DNA of 14,762 nt from positions 1 through 14,762 of the forward strand of contig DASTTY010000099.1 in the NCBI GenBank assembly GCA_035759925.1, read 5' to 3'. Positions within the stretch are counted from its first letter, which is position 1; the number at the start of each line of letters is the position of its first letter. Positions 13,621-14,762 of the stretch are shown here, piece after piece. The stretch comes from RHKX01 sp035759925. GTDB lineage: Bacteria; Actinomycetota; Thermoleophilia; Solirubrobacterales; 70-9. The notes under the pieces were generated by a model. That model worked only from the letters and a program-made list of their open reading frames with translations, had not been told where the DNA came from and did not search any database. A program made the translations under genes and the position numbers.

Positions 13621-13643
13621 CCGACTTTCAGAGTAGGGATTAG

Positions 13644-13958
13644 ATGACAGACCACACCGTTTGCACAATCGAAGAGCTCCCCGAGGGGGCCAGGAAGATC
13701 GTCGCCGTCGATGGCATCGAGATCGGCGTCTTCAACTGCGGCGGCGAGCTTCTCGCCATCGAGGACCGCTGCTCGCACGACGATGGCCCGCTCGCCGAGG
13801 GCGTGCTCGACGAGTCGACCTGTACGGTCGAGTGCCCACGACACGGCTCGCTCTTCGACCTGAGAAGCGGCCGCCCCAAGACCCTCCCCGCCTTCGCGCC
13901 GGTCGAGACCTTCCCGGTCCGCGCCGAGGACGGGCAGATCAAACTGGAGGTTGACTGA
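13644..13958 (+). CDS. Rieske [2Fe-2S] ferredoxin-like protein of the suf cluster
   Basis: 104 residues, a complete small Rieske domain without membrane anchor or oxygenase fusion. The cluster ligands are Cys43 and His45 in RCSHDDGPL and Cys64 and His67 in ECPRHGSLFDL, the standard CxH...CxxH arrangement. Such proteins are often annotated as dioxygenase ferredoxin subunits and recur inside actinobacterial suf operons, where they may carry electrons or accept clusters. The exact role is not established. The sufB start lies one base after this stop, and the sufB ribosome-binding site is inside this gene, so translation is coupled. The ATG has AGGGA 4 bases upstream. Confidence 0.93.
   Translation: MTDHTVCTIEELPEGARKIVAVDGIEIGVFNCGGELLAIEDRCSHDDGPLAEGVLDESTCTVECPRHGSLFDLRSGRPKTLPAFAPVETFPVRAEDGQIKLEVD
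13946..13950 (+). promoter_or_regulatory. Ribosome-binding site selecting the GTG start of sufB
   Basis: GGAGG lies 9 bases before the GTG at 13960, inside the last codons of the Rieske gene. It supports the GTG start over any internal codon. Confidence 0.7.
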
Positions 13959-13959
13959 A

Positions 13960-14762
13960 GTGAACGCCCCCGAGACCGCGACCCTCGATCCCAAGCAGGC
14001 CGAGCGCGAGGCGATCAAGGACATCAACCAGGACTACAAGACGAAGTTCGGGTTCAACGATCCCGAGACCGGCTACGTCTACAAGGCCCCGAAGGGGCTC
14101 AGCCGCCAGCTCGTCGAGGACATCTCCGAGTACAAGGACGAGCCGCAGTGGATGCGCGAGTTCCGGCTCAAGGCGCTCGAGCACTTCCTCGCCCGCCCGG
14201 TGCCGCAGTGGGGCGCGAACCTGAACCAGATCGACTTCGACGACATCCATTACTTCGTCCGCGCCTCCGAGCGGGCGGAGCGGAGCTGGGACGACGTCCC
14301 CGAGGACATCAAGAACACCTTCGACAAGCTCGGCATCCCCGAGGCCGAGCGCGACTTCCTCGCCGGCGTCGGCGCCCAGTACGAGTCCGAGGTCGTCTAC
14401 CACCAGGTCCGCAAGGACCTCGAGGAGCAGGGCGTCCAGTTCGTCGACATGGACACCGGGCTGCGCGAGCACGAGGACATCGTCCGCGAGCACTTCGCCT
14501 CGCTGATCCCGGCCAACGACAACATGCTGGCGGCGCTCAACTCCGCCGTCTGGTCGGGCGGCTCGTTCGTCTACGTGCCCCCCGGCGTCAAGGTCGAGAT
14601 GCCGCTGCAGGCCTACTTCCGGATCAACACCGAGAACATGGGCCAGTTCGAGCGGACCCTGATCATCGCCGACGAGGGCTCCGACGTGCACTACATCGAG
14701 GGCTGCACGGCTCCCGTCTACTCGACCGACTCGCTGCACTCGGCGGTCGTCGAGCTGATCGC
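13960..14762 (+). CDS. sufB: SufB, SUF scaffold subunit, C-terminus cut by the right window edge
   Basis: 267 codons are visible from a GTG at 13960, a little over half of the usual length of about 470. The N-terminal part contains KTKFGFNDPETGYVYKAPKG (about 27-46). The stretches IDFDDIHYFVRASE (about 89-102), VVYHQVRKDLEEQGVQF (about 146-162), HFASLIPANDN (about 177-187) and SGGSFVYVPPGVKVEMPLQAYF (about 198-219) are all diagnostic of SufB rather than SufD. SufB is the core scaffold that binds the nascent cluster in the SufBC2D complex. It is translationally coupled to the Rieske gene. The cluster and subunit-interface residues of the C-terminal beta-helix lie beyond the window. sufD is expected next but is not seen. 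Confidence 0.97.
   Translation, partial: MNAPETATLDPKQAEREAIKDINQDYKTKFGFNDPETGYVYKAPKGLSRQLVEDISEYKDEPQWMREFRLKALEHFLARPVPQWGANLNQIDFDDIHYFVRASERAERSWDDVPEDIKNTFDKLGIPEAERDFLAGVGAQYESEVVYHQVRKDLEEQGVQFVDMDTGLREHEDIVREHFASLIPANDNMLAALNSAVWSGGSFVYVPPGVKVEMPLQAYFRINTENMGQFERTLIIADEGSDVHYIEGCTAPVYSTDSLHSAVVELI

Noticed and set aside
11215..13624. AAATCCG present at both edges of the glycosyltransferase-sulfotransferase pair (11215-11221 and 13618-13624)
   Set aside because: A shared 7-mer between two junctions of this size is expected by chance. No inverted ends or transposase were found, so it is not evidence of insertion.
11183..13636. 817-codon plus-strand open frame
   Set aside because: It is Arg/Gly/Asp/Glu-rich low-complexity translation antisense to the glycosyltransferase and sulfotransferase, both of which have clear family motifs. 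GC-rich codon bias explains the long open frame.
13939..14739. 266-codon minus-strand open frame
   Set aside because: It is the Val/Leu/Asp-rich complement of sufB and not a separate protein.

Overview
The window is a very GC-rich, gene-dense bacterial chromosome segment with short or overlapping gene junctions, GTG and TTG starts, and -10-only or leaderless-looking promoters. A CysO-type sulfur carrier, a SufU-based SUF system with a Rieske protein, a NarL-type two-component pair and abundant Arg/Ala/Glu-rich proteins point to a high-GC actinobacterium. Thermoleophilia (Solirubrobacterales) would fit, but that placement is inference, not something the bases prove.

Left part (1-3162), surface polysaccharide. 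A polytopic O-antigen ligase/polymerase-type protein runs leftward off the window edge. Divergent from it, starting 15 bp away, are a small secreted or membrane-anchored protein and a lipoprotein glycoside hydrolase (clan GH-A, GH39/GH5-like). The last two overlap by 7 bases and look co-translated.

Sulfur carrier module (3159-4775, minus strand). An E1-like adenylyltransferase with an N-terminal rhodanese domain (MoeZ/MoeB type) is followed by a CysO/MoaD/ThiS-like ubiquitin-fold protein. The carrier's diglycine is covered by three extra residues. A clear -10/-35 promoter lies just upstream of the adenylyltransferase.

Stress and signalling (4821-8163). The membrane protease HtpX (minus) is divergent from a LiaS/NarL-type sensor kinase and its LuxR-type response regulator (plus). 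A GNAT acetyltransferase follows.

SUF iron-sulfur assembly (8174-11167 and 13644-right edge, plus strand). An Rrf2-family regulator, preceded by a leaderless promoter, is followed by sufC, sufS and a short sufU. The second block is a Rieske ferredoxin-like protein and sufB, which is cut by the window end; sufD may lie beyond. A minus-strand pair, a family 2 glycosyltransferase and a sulfotransferase (11288-13564), separates the two blocks. The convergent sufU/sulfotransferase junction carries a 39-nt near-perfect hairpin and a 16-nt palindrome.

No tRNA, rRNA, CRISPR array, insertion sequence or phage gene was seen. Once the left-edge ligase is recognised, no gene-free stretch exceeds about 120 bases. 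The observations most worth checking are the masked diglycine of the CysO-like protein, the split suf cluster, the insertion-free SufU and the Rrf2 regulator with three widely spaced cysteines.
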